Below, piece after piece: positions 26,365 to 35,550 of a stretch of DNA of 60,716 nucleotides. The notes under the pieces were generated by a model. That model saw only the letters and a program-made list of their open reading frames with translations. It was not told the DNA's origin and did no database searches. Position numbers and translations under genes: made by a program. This stretch comes from CAZHWT01 sp964536215 (lineage in GTDB: Bacteria; Patescibacteriota; CAZHWT01), in contig CAZHWT010000004.1 of the NCBI GenBank assembly GCA_964536215.1, positions 1 to 60,716 on the forward strand, written 5' to 3'. The stretch's first letter is position 1; each line of letters starts with the position of its first letter.

Positions 26365-26565
26365 CTATCGCGTATCGCCCGTCTGCAAGTCGAAAATTGC
26401 TTGGCGCAATATCCGAATAGCCTTTACCCCAACGCCATGAAGCTTCAGCAATTCGTCATCACTCACGTTCGCCACCTGTTCCAGAGTATAAACCCCAGCG
26501 GCATTCAGCGCTCTGGTGGCTGGTTGCCCAATTTTAGGCAATTGATTATCCATAACCTTCTCCAT
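26365..26565 (-). CDS. small helix-hairpin-helix protein
   Basis: A 62-66 residue protein with one helix-hairpin-helix domain: LPKIGQPATRAL, then LEQVANVSDDELLKLHGVGVKAIRIL. It resembles stand-alone domains related to the C-terminus of RNA polymerase alpha or to DNA-binding HhH modules. The start is either ATG 26565 (AGGAG 11 bases away) or ATG 26553 (GGAGAAGG closer). It converges on the zf-TFIIB gene. Confidence 0.85.
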   Translation of the reverse strand: MEKVMDNQLPKIGQPATRALNAAGVYTLEQVANVSDDELLKLHGVGVKAIRILRQAIFDLQTGDTR

Positions 26566-26745
26566 ATCAACATTAGCTCCTTTCGGTTAAAAATCACCGC
26601 CACACCCATCTTAACAGAATTAAATCAACCCCAATGCAAAGCGTCAACCTTCAACCTGGGCTACAAAACTATCCTGACAAGTAGTATTCTGCCAGCCCAT
26701 CATATCCGGGATCATCTATTCATATACGAACCCAACGCAGACGTT

Positions 26746-26751
26746 TATACT
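26746..26751 (+). promoter_or_regulatory. -10 box TATACT, leaderless start
   Basis: Eight bases before the ATG at 26760. No Shine-Dalgarno is seen. Confidence 0.45.
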
Positions 26752-26759
26752 ATTCAAGT

Positions 26760-28202
26760 ATGCCCAAACTATCAGACAGGCAGTTCCTCATTGTTGTAGT
26801 AGGTATTACGACTATCATGCGCCTCCCCACGCTATGGTCGACTGGTGGCTACGGCGACGAAGGTATTTACATGGCCATTGCTCGAGCCATGCACCATGGG
26901 GCTATCCTCTACGTCGATATCTGGGATCACAAGCCGCCCATACTCTATTGGATCTACTACCTAGCCAACTTTGCCCCCAACTGGCACATAGCCTTCATCA
27001 TCCTCAAATTAATTGGCAGTATCCTCGTCGCCCTCATCCTACTACTCTTCTACCAACTCAACCACAGGCTAAATTCCTCACCTAAAATCGCCCAACGACT
27101 AGCCCTGGCAACCGTAGCCATATTTTTTTTCACTACCATTCTGGAATCACAAACCATCAACGCCGAACTACTCTTCATCCCCGTCAATCTAACCATTCTC
27201 TGGTGCCTGCTTAAATGGCCACGCTATTTTATTATCGGCATGCTAGCTGGAATTTCATTACTCATCAAAGCCAATGGCCTTATCGAGGCCAGCCTGCTCA
27301 TTTTATGTCTATCTTGGATAAACGCCCCCAATTGGCGACACTACCTGATGGCCATGACCAAAGCAGCCGCTGGCGGATTGCTCGTCGTTAGCCCTTGGCT
27401 GATCTGGGTCATCTGGCATGGCTACTGGAACGATACCTGGTACGCTATCTGGCAATACAACCAAGACTATACCGCTTGGGCCTGGCAGCAAAGCCCAGTC
27501 GGCCCGTTGGCCACCTACGCTCCTAAACTCTGGCTTTTGGTCGCCATCTGTCTCTGTTTAGTCGTCATTATGGCTTGGACCAAGAACAAACTTTCCACCC
27601 ACGCCGCCACCCTAACAATCTGGCTAGTGGCTGCCATCTGCTCGGCCACCATTTCGGACCGTGTTTATGGTCATTACTTTCTACAAGCCGTCGCACCACT
27701 AGTGCTAATGGGACAAGCTATCTGGCCAAAAATACCTATCAAACTCAACAGGGCCACTATCGCTACTACACACCTTAAACCCAGTGCAATAATCGCTTAC
27801 ACTATTCTGCTAGTTAGCATTTCTATAGTTTTTCTACCCTGGCAGCCCATTATGGTCAATGGTCCACTGGGCCACTTCTATACACAACCAGCTAACCAAG
27901 CAGCCGCATTAGCTAGTCACATCAATCAGCACTACCCGGATATAAATTCATATTACCTGCACGCCAATGCCGCCTGGGCATTGGTTTGGACTAAGGCCAT
28001 GTTCACCAACAAATATATTGTCGACTACCATGCTGGCTATCCCAATGATAGCACCGACTCGGATATTAAATCGGCCAAACTAGTAGTAGTCCAGCTCTCC
28101 AGCAATAGTGCCGACGCACTCATAGAATCACTGGAGTCAAAAAACTGGAAGGAAGTAGAGAAGTGGCAAGGATTTAAATTCTACCAAAACCGGCAGTCCT
28201 AA
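26760..28202 (+). CDS. GT-C family (PMT/ArnT-like) glycosyltransferase
   Basis: A 480-residue polytopic membrane protein with about ten hydrophobic segments. The first external loop carries GYGDEGIYMAIARAMHHG followed by DIWDHKPPILYWIY, which matches glycosyltransferase family 39 type enzymes that use polyprenyl-phosphate sugars. The GDE acid pair is the likely catalytic site. The C-terminal 100 residues form a soluble domain. It probably transfers a sugar to lipid, protein or cell-wall glycan on the outer face. The mRNA appears leaderless. Confidence 0.88.
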   Translation: MPKLSDRQFLIVVVGITTIMRLPTLWSTGGYGDEGIYMAIARAMHHGAILYVDIWDHKPPILYWIYYLANFAPNWHIAFIILKLIGSILVALILLLFYQLNHRLNSSPKIAQRLALATVAIFFFTTILESQTINAELLFIPVNLTILWCLLKWPRYFIIGMLAGISLLIKANGLIEASLLILCLSWINAPNWRHYLMAMTKAAAGGLLVVSPWLIWVIWHGYWNDTWYAIWQYNQDYTAWAWQQSPVGPLATYAPKLWLLVAICLCLVVIMAWTKNKLSTHAATLTIWLVAAICSATISDRVYGHYFLQAVAPLVLMGQAIWPKIPIKLNRATIATTHLKPSAIIAYTILLVSISIVFLPWQPIMVNGPLGHFYTQPANQAAALASHINQHYPDINSYYLHANAAWALVWTKAMFTNKYIVDYHAGYPNDSTDSDIKSAKLVVVQLSSNSADALIESLESKNWKEVEKWQGFKFYQNRQS

Positions 28203-28250
28203 ATGGAGGTCTGTCAGTTGACCGATTCAAGATCCTTGTAATCATCGCCC

Positions 28251-29723
28251 TTAGATCGAGGCTTCCCAATCAAACAACACTTCATCCTCTCGGTACCCAC
28301 CTCGCCCCTTACCAATATGACCAAAGTCATGCACAAACTCAATTCGCTTAATATACTTAATCATCTTATACCCCAACTTTTTCTCGCATCGCAGCCGAAT
28401 CGGCGCCCCATGTTCCACGGGCAACACTGTATCATTCATAGCATAAGCCAAAATAGTCTGGTAGTCTCGCATATCACTAATTCGCAAGGCTTCGTAAAAC
28501 GGCAATCCTTCCTCATCCTCATCATAAGCATACAACACCACGTACCGCGCCTCAGCCGTCGGCTTACACATATCCATAATCGCCTGCACTGGCACCCCCT
28601 GCCACTTAGCAATGGCCGTCCAACCTTGAATACACACATGCTTAGTAATCTGCGTCCGACTTTCCATAGCCTTTAAATCAGCCAGCGACAAAGACAGCTC
28701 CTTTTCCACCATTCCACTCACCTTTAGCTGCCAATCCGCAAAACCTTTCTGCTGTAACCGCTTATACTCTTCAGTCTCCGGCGGATACCCGTTCACTCGG
28801 AAAAACTTCGATATATCCGACTCCTTATACTCTTGACGCGACTTCATCCAGCCAAATAATAGTCTAATCAGTGGCGCATACAGTTTGACCAGCATCGCCC
28901 TAGCTCTGACAGGGCTAGTAATGGTAAAGTAGCTAGCCCAAACATTAAACAACAACACCAAGAGCAGTCCGGCCACAAACACCGTTAAGGCAGCCGCCAA
29001 ATCTACATCGGTCGTACCAAAAGTAATCAACTTAACATTACGGTAAAAATACACCAACGCTACCAGCGTTACATGCACCAAAATAAATAACGAAAACCCC
29101 ACCATGCCCAAAAAGTGCAAACTCCGAGCCACCTGTCGACGTCCACCAAACAATTTAATATAGCCCGGAAACCAACCGGTTAAGGCCGGCGACATGGCCA
29201 CCGCAGTAATAACCATCAATGGCGCCAACCCAAATACCACTACGCCATAAGCTAGCTGCTGCAAAGCATCATATGGTTGAAAGGCCGATTCTGGTGGCAA
29301 TTGAAACGAGGCATACGTCACAATCGACTCCCAAGCTCGAGGGAACACATCCCAGCTAGTCGGAATAAGTCGTGTCCACTCTCCACTAAAAAACAAAAAC
29401 CCCCAGTACACTAGCCCTGTCACAATCCAAATCGTTGCCGAAGCAAAATGCCAGTTACGAGCCGCTCCAAACTGCTTATGACCGCCACCCGGCAAGGCCA
29501 CTCGTCCAATTGGCTCCACCTCGTCATGTGCCGTCCAAATTTTATCCTTAGGCATCTTCTTTTTACCAAACTTAAGCCAATGATTAGTCTCTGTAGTATG
29601 GTCCGACCAATACAACTTGGGATGATCCGCCAAAATATGCAACCCACTCCGAATCAACAAGACGATTGAAAATAGATTAATAAAATGGGTTATAACAATG
29701 ACCAAAGGCATAGTAGCTTCCAT
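28251..29723 (-). CDS. cytochrome b-like membrane region fused to molybdopterin oxidoreductase domain
   Basis: A 490-residue fusion. Residues about 1-330 hold five hydrophobic helices with His residues placed as in di-haem cytochrome b561/thiosulfate-reductase subunits (NWHFASATIWIV, SLHFLGMVGFSLFILVHV). Residues about 335-490 are a sulfite-oxidase/MsrP-type molybdopterin domain, with the Mo-ligating Cys in HVCIQGW. It would pass electrons between the quinone pool or haem and an oxidised or reduced sulfur substrate outside the cell. No molybdopterin synthesis gene is in this window. I start at ATG 29723, 6 bases after TATGAT. Confidence 0.88.
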   Translation of the reverse strand: MEATMPLVIVITHFINLFSIVLLIRSGLHILADHPKLYWSDHTTETNHWLKFGKKKMPKDKIWTAHDEVEPIGRVALPGGGHKQFGAARNWHFASATIWIVTGLVYWGFLFFSGEWTRLIPTSWDVFPRAWESIVTYASFQLPPESAFQPYDALQQLAYGVVVFGLAPLMVITAVAMSPALTGWFPGYIKLFGGRRQVARSLHFLGMVGFSLFILVHVTLVALVYFYRNVKLITFGTTDVDLAAALTVFVAGLLLVLLFNVWASYFTITSPVRARAMLVKLYAPLIRLLFGWMKSRQEYKESDISKFFRVNGYPPETEEYKRLQQKGFADWQLKVSGMVEKELSLSLADLKAMESRTQITKHVCIQGWTAIAKWQGVPVQAIMDMCKPTAEARYVVLYAYDEDEEGLPFYEALRISDMRDYQTILAYAMNDTVLPVEHGAPIRLRCEKKLGYKMIKYIKRIEFVHDFGHIGKGRGGYREDEVLFDWEASI

Positions 29724-29729
29724 ACATAA

Positions 29730-29735
29730 ATCATA
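29730..29735 (-). promoter_or_regulatory. -10 box TATGAT, leaderless start
   Basis: Six bases before the ATG at 29723. A GTAACA hexamer 16 bases further upstream may be the -35. Confidence 0.45.
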
Positions 29736-29784
29736 CCCCAAAAGGCAACTTTGTTACAGCCATTGTCCTACCCAGCCTCATCTG

Positions 29785-30297
29785 CTATCTAGTCCGACAC
29801 GTTTGCCGAATAAATTTCAACGCCTCATCTATTGAGAACGCTTCTGGGACAATGTGCTCAAACCGGTGGCCGGACCGGTGAGCTGATACATACCACTGCC
29901 GCATATCATTTTCGGTAAACAAACCACTCGTCTACCTAGCTTTGTGCCGCCGCAACGTCTCTTCTAGGGAAATATCAAAATAGAAAATATAATTTTCTTG
30001 CGGGTGTTCGGCAAAAATTGTCTCAAACACCTCACCATAAGATTTCACACTCAAAATCCCTTCCAGGATTACGTCATACCCATCCTGCAGAACCTCCAAA
30101 ACATTGTGCCGAATCAGCCGATGAACCGTATCCGAATTGTACTTGCCACCCCCACCTGCCGGCTTAAACATGAACCGATAGTGGTCCTGCTCAATCAAAG
30201 CCACTCGACCCGTCGCTTGTTCAAACAACCACTTAGCCACCGAACTCTTCCCCGACCCCGACGGCCCTCGTAAAATAATCAGCTTAGTCTCATTCAT
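29785..30297 (-). pseudogene. P-loop kinase interrupted by in-frame TAG
   Basis: Residues 1-121 form an AAA_33/zeta-toxin-like P-loop kinase: Walker A GPSGSGKSS (11-19), an EQDHYRF stretch, VILEGIL, and YFDISLEETLRRHKAR. A TAG stop follows at 29932-29934. In the same frame the sequence continues TSGLFTENDMRQWY, then SAHRSGHRFEHIVPE and LKFIRQTC, to a TAG at 29785-29787. That is the expected C-terminal third of such kinases. One C to T change (CAG to TAG) explains it. It is either a young pseudogene, read-through, or a sequencing error. The ATG is 6 bases after TATACT. Confidence 0.85.
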
Positions 30298-30303
30298 AAA
30301 TCC

Positions 30304-30309
30304 AGTATA
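30304..30309 (-). promoter_or_regulatory. -10 box TATACT, leaderless start
   Basis: Six bases before the ATG at 30297 of the interrupted kinase gene. Confidence 0.5.
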
Positions 30310-30497
30310 GCAACAAAAAGTTGTTATTTTATTGCTATTTAAAAAGCAACTTTTACGCAACCGCTGAGCGCTATTGCTCAAAGGCTCCAGCGCCTTCGTC
30401 ACTGCCTAAAACTATAGTCAATAAACACACCAACCGACGCTGACGACAATGGTATCGATTTTGTCGCACACCATTGCTCATCAATTAACTGCCACCA

Positions 30498-31760
30498 CTA
30501 ACTCGTGCTGCCCTCAATCAGCTCAACCGGCGGTGCATCAGGCTCATTCGCCGCCAACAACTCCTCCGACTCTCGCGTCGCTTCAGGTGGCGTCATAAAT
30601 ATCGCTCCCAGCATCATCACTATCGATGTCACCAAAATTACGTAAAACAAAATCCCATCATCAAATGTTTTAAACTGCATCGCCTGAGGGATCTGGTAAA
30701 AAAGCACAATGGTTACCAGACCTCGTGGAGTGTAAAACAGTTCCGGCAATACATGTCCTCGACTAAAAACCTGTAAATACATAAAGCGCACCACATACAA
30801 CGCCACTACAATTACCGTTCCGACTGCAATGACCTTTAAACTACCTAACGAATGCAGATTAATCGTGTACCCAAATAAGGTAAAAAACAGAGTCCGGATC
30901 AAAAAGGCTGACTCAGCAGTTACCAATCGCAACGAATAGGTGACATCTTTAACCGCTGCATAGGGGAAAATCTCTCGCGTAAACCGCACTTGGATTTTTG
31001 ACCAGTTATTAATGATCAAGCCAAAAACCAGAATAACCAGCAAGGAAGGGAAACTAAACGTATGCCCCAAAGCATATACCAACAGTAACGAAGCAAATAA
31101 CAAGAAAATTTTAATATCAATGGTAATTTTGGTTAACAACCCCAGTAAAGCCACCGATAGTACAATCGAAACCAAAATAGCCAACCCAATACTGCCAAAG
31201 CGAACTACTACCGTCCCAGCCGAAATAGCACTGCCAGCAATTAAAAAGTTGAATACCAGGATACCTAAAATATCCGACAAAGAAGACTCGTACGTTAAAA
31301 ATTCCCGCTTTTTTTCATTTAGCGATCCTACGCTCGAAGCCACAATCGTACTACTAATAATTGACAGCGGTACTGCGTACACTAAACTAACCAACCATGG
31401 CTGCTGCAACCAAAAGTGAACAATCGAGCTAGTTGCCACCATCGACAAAAACAACACAAACAACGACGACCCCGCCGCATTCCCTATCAACTTCAACTTA
31501 TCCCGAGAGAATTCTAAATCCAGCCCAGCCTCAAGCAAAATAATAATTAAACCAATCACCCCAATAAACTCAACAAAAGCTTGAGGCACTGTCACATAAA
31601 AATCTTGCCAAATTGCCAGCTCCCGAATCCCAATACCCAAAAAGAGTAGCAGTAAAACTGTTGGAATACGATTTTTTTCCGAAATAAGTGAGAAAAAATA
31701 AGACACCACTATCAGACTGCACAACACGATGATAATGGTATAAACGTCAATCCCAGGCAC
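30498..31760 (-). CDS. cation:proton antiporter, paralogue 1
   Basis: A 420-residue membrane protein with about twelve hydrophobic segments and the Na+/H+ exchanger family pattern (LLEAGLDLEFSRDKLK near 75; SLSDILGILVFNF near 160). The ion-binding pair is SD rather than the ND or DD usual in CPA1 and CPA2. It likely exchanges Na+ or K+ for H+. The soluble TrkA-N domain of KefB-type proteins is missing. The start is GTG 31760, with TACACT 6 bases upstream and no Shine-Dalgarno. By eye it is about 95 percent identical in protein to 33672-34934, apart from the last 25 residues. Confidence 0.92.
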   Translation of the reverse strand: MPGIDVYTIIIVLCSLIVVSYFFSLISEKNRIPTVLLLLFLGIGIRELAIWQDFYVTVPQAFVEFIGVIGLIIILLEAGLDLEFSRDKLKLIGNAAGSSLFVLFLSMVATSSIVHFWLQQPWLVSLVYAVPLSIISSTIVASSVGSLNEKKREFLTYESSLSDILGILVFNFLIAGSAISAGTVVVRFGSIGLAILVSIVLSVALLGLLTKITIDIKIFLLFASLLLVYALGHTFSFPSLLVILVFGLIINNWSKIQVRFTREIFPYAAVKDVTYSLRLVTAESAFLIRTLFFTLFGYTINLHSLGSLKVIAVGTVIVVALYVVRFMYLQVFSRGHVLPELFYTPRGLVTIVLFYQIPQAMQFKTFDDGILFYVILVTSIVMMLGAIFMTPPEATRESEELLAANEPDAPPVELIEGSTS

Positions 31761-31766
31761 TAAACC

Positions 31767-31772
31767 AGTGTA
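31767..31772 (-). promoter_or_regulatory. -10 box TACACT, leaderless start
   Basis: Six bases before the GTG at 31760. The same box and spacing recur in the paralogue. Confidence 0.5.
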
Positions 31773-31899
31773 GCACAGCCAAAAGTTAGCCGGCCACTCC
31801 GGACCTACTCTTCAAGCCGCCTCAGCTACACAGGACAAGCAAGCTTTGTTACTATTTAGATATAAAGCTTTAGAACAATTACTACAAAGGGAGTAATAT

Positions 31900-32373
31900 A
31901 TGGCTCAATTAAACGTCGAAGTTCCGCAAAATTCACAAAATATTTTAGGCACTATTACCATTAATGCCCCACTGGCTAAAGTTTTTGAGGCTCACACCAA
32001 TAGTGATCTATTCAAAAAGTGGTGGGGCCGAGGGCACGAGTTAGATGTCCACGCTTTTAAAGCCGAAGATGGTGGCCTCTGGCACATCGGCGAAAAAGCC
32101 GACGATGGCAACACCTACGAATTCCGCGGCTCATTCCACGAAATAGCCCCAAACGAGCGCATTGTCTGGACTTTTGAATTTTTAGGCATGCCAGAGCGGG
32201 GCCACGTCGCCCTGGAAAAGTTGGAGTTTAGCGCCATCGACGACAAAACCACCCAACTCAAAACCACCAGCACTTATCAGTCCATCGAAGACCGCGACGG
32301 CATGATTGCCAGCGGCATGGAAGAAGGCTGGCGACAATCCCTTGATGCTCTAGAAAAAGTCGCCGGCAAATAA
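31900..32373 (+). CDS. SRPBCC / AHSA1-like protein
   Basis: A 157-residue START-like helix-grip fold protein. It opens with ITINAPLAKVFEAHTNSDLFKKWWGRG, the standard AHSA1 start, and ends with GMEEGWRQSLDALEKV. It binds hydrophobic ligands or, in Aha1-like members, helps chaperones; the role here is unknown. An AAAGGGAG Shine-Dalgarno precedes the ATG, and an intrinsic terminator follows (32402-32439). A second family member at 35041-35451 sits beside the second antiporter. Confidence 0.92.
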   Translation: MAQLNVEVPQNSQNILGTITINAPLAKVFEAHTNSDLFKKWWGRGHELDVHAFKAEDGGLWHIGEKADDGNTYEFRGSFHEIAPNERIVWTFEFLGMPERGHVALEKLEFSAIDDKTTQLKTTSTYQSIEDRDGMIASGMEEGWRQSLDALEKVAGK

Positions 32374-32401
32374 AGATTTCAAAGTACATTCCTCAAACAA
32401 G

Positions 32402-32439
32402 CACCGCGTCTGACTAAACGGTTGGATGCGGTGTTTTTT
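32402..32439 (+). terminator. intrinsic terminator
   Basis: Stem CACCGC/GCGGTG with a 20-base loop, followed by TTTTTT, 29 bases after the SRPBCC stop. Confidence 0.75.
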
Positions 32440-32456
32440 CATCTGTTCCACTTATA

Positions 32457-32485
32457 TTGAAAAAGTAATAAGCTTATAGTATAAT
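32457..32485 (+). promoter_or_regulatory. sigma-70-type promoter of GH130 gene
   Basis: TTGAAA (32457-32462), 17-base spacer, TATAAT (32480-32485). The leader of about 30 bases carries GAGAGG before the ATG. Confidence 0.65.
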
Positions 32486-32523
32486 ACACAGCGTCGTTAT
32501 TCGAAGTATGTGAGAGGCAAAAA

Positions 32524-33561
32524 ATGAGCGACGCAACCATGTCAGCCATGGGGCTGGCCAAACGGCACGCTGAAAATCCGATTTTGGCACCACAACCACA
32601 ATTGTGGTGGTGCAGTCAGAAGGTCTACAATGCGGCGGCAATCAGGGAAGAGCAGCAAACGCTGCTCATTTTCCGAGCCATCGGGGACGACTGGAAGTCT
32701 CGGCTTGGCATCGCCAGATCGGCAGGCGGTCAACACTTCGAGGTCGATCCAACTCCATTCTCTCTCCAGAGCGCTGGAGTTGAGCTTCACGAGATGGAAG
32801 ATCCCCGGTACGTCAAGATCGATGGCCAATCGGTCATGACCTTTGTCGACTTCGATGGCGAGTGCGCTCGACAAGCCCTAGCTGCCGGACCAGACTTGCA
32901 CTCCCTGCGGAATCAGGGACTGGTCTTGCCGGACTGGAACCGACAGAAGCCGCGGGTACAGCCTGATGGACGCAATTGGACCAAAGCTGGAGCCATGTTC
33001 TCGCGGCAGATTGGCAATCGTTATGCCATGCTGTTCGGAGATGAGCAAATTCGTCTGGCTACCAACCCCTCACTTCAGGGGTCATGGATAGTCAACGAGC
33101 AGCCGGTACTAGGCATCCGACCCGGACTTTTCGACGCCGGCTACATCGAGATGGGCCCAGCCCCAATCTGGACCTCCGAAGGCTGGCTGGTGCTGTATCA
33201 TGGCATCCAACGCCTCAACGATATCCCTGGCGATCCCCGAGTCTATCGGCTCGGCGCTGCCTTGCTGGATCATGACGATCCGCAGCAAGTTCTGTGGCGC
33301 TGCACCCGGCCGATCCTCGAACCGGAAGGTCGCGAGAGACTCGGCGTCCTTGATATCAACGCCACTCAGGATGGCGCCAAGGGACTGACGGAAATCAGTC
33401 AGTCAGAAATTGACCACAAAGCCGAGCTGGATGCTTTGCCAACGGCCATTTTCTGCTGCGGAGCCATCCTCAAAGATAGCACTGTCTGGATGTACTATTC
33501 GTCGGGCGACGAGGTGATCAATCTGGCCACCATCACCCTCGAAGACGTTCTCCAGCATTAG
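32524..33561 (+). CDS. GH130 beta-mannoside phosphorylase-like glycosidase
   Basis: A 345-residue five-bladed propeller enzyme of family GH130. The catalytic Asp is in EMEDPRYV (about residue 95). Other signs are NPILAPQPQLWWCSQKVYNAA at the start, a GYIEMGPAPIW motif, GWLVLYHG, and the late GAALLDHDDP..VL..PILEPE. Such enzymes phosphorolyse or hydrolyse beta-mannosides, giving mannose-1-phosphate. No signal peptide is present, so the substrate would be imported. By eye the base use is balanced between G and C, unlike the C-rich plus strand around it, which hints at transfer. It has its own promoter, Shine-Dalgarno and terminator. Confidence 0.9.
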   Translation: MSDATMSAMGLAKRHAENPILAPQPQLWWCSQKVYNAAAIREEQQTLLIFRAIGDDWKSRLGIARSAGGQHFEVDPTPFSLQSAGVELHEMEDPRYVKIDGQSVMTFVDFDGECARQALAAGPDLHSLRNQGLVLPDWNRQKPRVQPDGRNWTKAGAMFSRQIGNRYAMLFGDEQIRLATNPSLQGSWIVNEQPVLGIRPGLFDAGYIEMGPAPIWTSEGWLVLYHGIQRLNDIPGDPRVYRLGAALLDHDDPQQVLWRCTRPILEPEGRERLGVLDINATQDGAKGLTEISQSEIDHKAELDALPTAIFCCGAILKDSTVWMYYSSGDEVINLATITLEDVLQH

Positions 33562-33568
33562 CCAATCA

Positions 33569-33595
33569 TAGCCTGGCGCTCTACGCGCCAGGCTA
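33569..33595 (+). terminator. hairpin after GH130 gene
   Basis: Eleven-base stem TAGCCTGGCGC with a 5-base loop, followed by CATTTATTCCTTT. Confidence 0.7.
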
Positions 33596-33671
33596 CATTT
33601 ATTCCTTTATACAATCAATACATCAAAAACCTACTCAAGCCATTGCGGGCTCAACTTCACCGCTCACTCAG

Positions 33672-34934
33672 CTAAATATTGGATTCAATCAGCTCAACCG
33701 GCGGCATCTCAGCAGTTGAATCTGTCCCCTCGTCCCCTTCCGCTTGACGCGTCGCTTCGGGCGGCGTCATAAACATCGCCCCCAACATCATCACTATCGA
33801 TGTCACCAAAATAACGTAAAATAAAATCCCATCATCAAAGGCCTTAAACTGCATCGCCTGGGGGATCTGATAAAACAACACAATCGTTACCAAACCCCGA
33901 GGCGTATAAAACAACTCCGGCAGCACATGTCCCCGACTAAAAATCTGTAGATACATAAACCGCACCACATACAACACCACCACAATCGCTGTTCCCACCG
34001 CAATCACCTTCAAACTACCCAACAAATGCAGGTTAATCGTATAGCCAAATAAAGTAAAAAACAGAGTCCGGACTAAAAAGGCCGACTCAGCTGTAACTAG
34101 TCGCAACGAATAGGTTACATCTTTAACCGCCGTATAGGGGAAAATCTCTCGCGTAAACCGAACTTGAATTTTTGACCAGTTATTAATAATCAAGCCAAAA
34201 ATCAGAATAACCAGTAATGAGGGGAAACTAAACGTATGCCCCAAGGCATACACTAATAGCAGCGAGGCAAACAACAAGAAAATTTTAATATCAATCGTAA
34301 TCTTGGTTAACAGTCCCAACAAAGCCACCGATAGCGCAATCGAAACCAAGATAGCCAACCCAATACTACCAAAGCGAACCACTACCGTCCCGGCCGAAAT
34401 AGCGCTGCCAGCAATTAAAAAGTTAAATACTAAAATGCCTAAAATATCTGACAATGATGATTCGTAGGTTAAAAACTCCCGCTTTTTCTCATTCAACGAC
34501 CTCACACTCGAAGCCACAATCGTACTACTTATAATGGATAATGGTACCGCATACACCAAACTAACCAACCATGGTTGCTGCAGCCAAAAATGAACAATCA
34601 ATCCAGTCGCCGCCATCGACAAAACCAGCACAAATAAAGACGACCCAGCCGCATTCCCTATTAGTTTTAATTTATCACGAGAGAATTCTAAGTCTAGCCC
34701 AGCCTCAAGCAAAATAATTATTAAACCAATCACCCCAATAAACTCAACAAACGATTGAGGCACCGTCACATAAACGCCTTGCCAAATCGCCAGCTCCCGA
34801 ATCCCAATGCCCAAAAAGAGTAATAGCAAGACGGTTGGAATACGAGATTTTTCAGAAATAAGAGAGAAAAAATAAGACACCACTATCAAGCTACACAGCA
34901 CAATGATAATGGTATAAACATCAATCCCAGGCAC
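33672..34934 (-). CDS. cation:proton antiporter, paralogue 2
   Basis: A 420-residue near-copy of 30498-31760, in the same orientation, 3.2 kb away. Some twenty substitutions lie in the first 395 residues, and the acidic tails differ (DEGTDSTAEMPPVELIE here). Many synonymous third-base differences mean the duplication is not recent, so the protein has been kept under selection. The ion-site SD pair is conserved. It starts at GTG 34934, 6 bases after TACACT. The two copies flank an SRPBCC gene and the GH130 gene. Confidence 0.92.
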   Translation of the reverse strand: MPGIDVYTIIIVLCSLIVVSYFFSLISEKSRIPTVLLLLFLGIGIRELAIWQGVYVTVPQSFVEFIGVIGLIIILLEAGLDLEFSRDKLKLIGNAAGSSLFVLVLSMAATGLIVHFWLQQPWLVSLVYAVPLSIISSTIVASSVRSLNEKKREFLTYESSLSDILGILVFNFLIAGSAISAGTVVVRFGSIGLAILVSIALSVALLGLLTKITIDIKIFLLFASLLLVYALGHTFSFPSLLVILIFGLIINNWSKIQVRFTREIFPYTAVKDVTYSLRLVTAESAFLVRTLFFTLFGYTINLHLLGSLKVIAVGTAIVVVLYVVRFMYLQIFSRGHVLPELFYTPRGLVTIVLFYQIPQAMQFKAFDDGILFYVILVTSIVMMLGAMFMTPPEATRQAEGDEGTDSTAEMPPVELIESNI

Positions 34935-34940
34935 TAAACC

Positions 34941-34946
34941 AGTGTA
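34941..34946 (-). promoter_or_regulatory. -10 box TACACT, leaderless start
   Basis: Six bases before the GTG at 34934. Confidence 0.5.
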
Positions 34947-35040
34947 GCACAGTCAAAAGTCAGGCTGCTACTTTAGTAGTCTGCTCTTCAATCGAGCCTC
35001 TCAACCACATAGAGCAACTACTACTCAATTCGATCTAAAG

Positions 35041-35451
35041 TTAGTGACTTTCTGCATGCTTTTTAAAGTTGTCCAAAATGGCTTGCCATCCGTCGCGCTG
35101 CATTTCCTCAGAATTCTCAGCTTCCGGATCAAACGACTGCACAATCTTTACACCATCAGGCGTTGCAGAAAACGCCACCACAACATGCCGACCATCGTCG
35201 ATATCATACTCAATTAACTCATACTCTTTGACTGCAGTATACACACCGCCAAAGTCAAAACTAGCACTGCCGTCTTTAGCTGCCATAGTCGTTTTAAACC
35301 TACCACCTTCACGTACATCATTCTCAGCATCACGAGATTCCCAATCGTCGGCCGCAAAGGCCCAGCCTTCAATATGTTTTGGTTCAACCCAACACTGCCA
35401 GACAGTTGCTATGGGCGCATTGACTACCGTTTGAATAGTTATTAGATTCAT
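35041..35451 (-). CDS. SRPBCC / AHSA1-like protein
   Basis: A 136-residue helix-grip fold protein: TVVNAPIATVWQCWVEPKHIEGW at the start, a DVREGGRF strand, and DGWQAILDNFKKH at the C-terminal helix. The family and uncertainty are the same as for 31900-32373, but the sequences are only distantly alike. It lies upstream of the second antiporter on the same strand. A GGAGGGGAG purine tract lies in the leader but is about 25 bases from the ATG. Confidence 0.88.
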   Translation of the reverse strand: MNLITIQTVVNAPIATVWQCWVEPKHIEGWAFAADDWESRDAENDVREGGRFKTTMAAKDGSASFDFGGVYTAVKEYELIEYDIDDGRHVVVAFSATPDGVKIVQSFDPEAENSEEMQRDGWQAILDNFKKHAESH

Positions 35452-35550
35452 AGTGCTGAAGTTTAAAATAAAACTCCCCTCCTATATAAGTGTAACAAAA
35501 CTTTGGCCCAACAAACAAAAAGACTAACCCACACGACATTCTGAGTATCC

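Noticed and set aside
26766..27085. Second frame inside the GT-C gene
   Set aside because: Shadow of the real gene; Arg/His-rich composition and no start signal.
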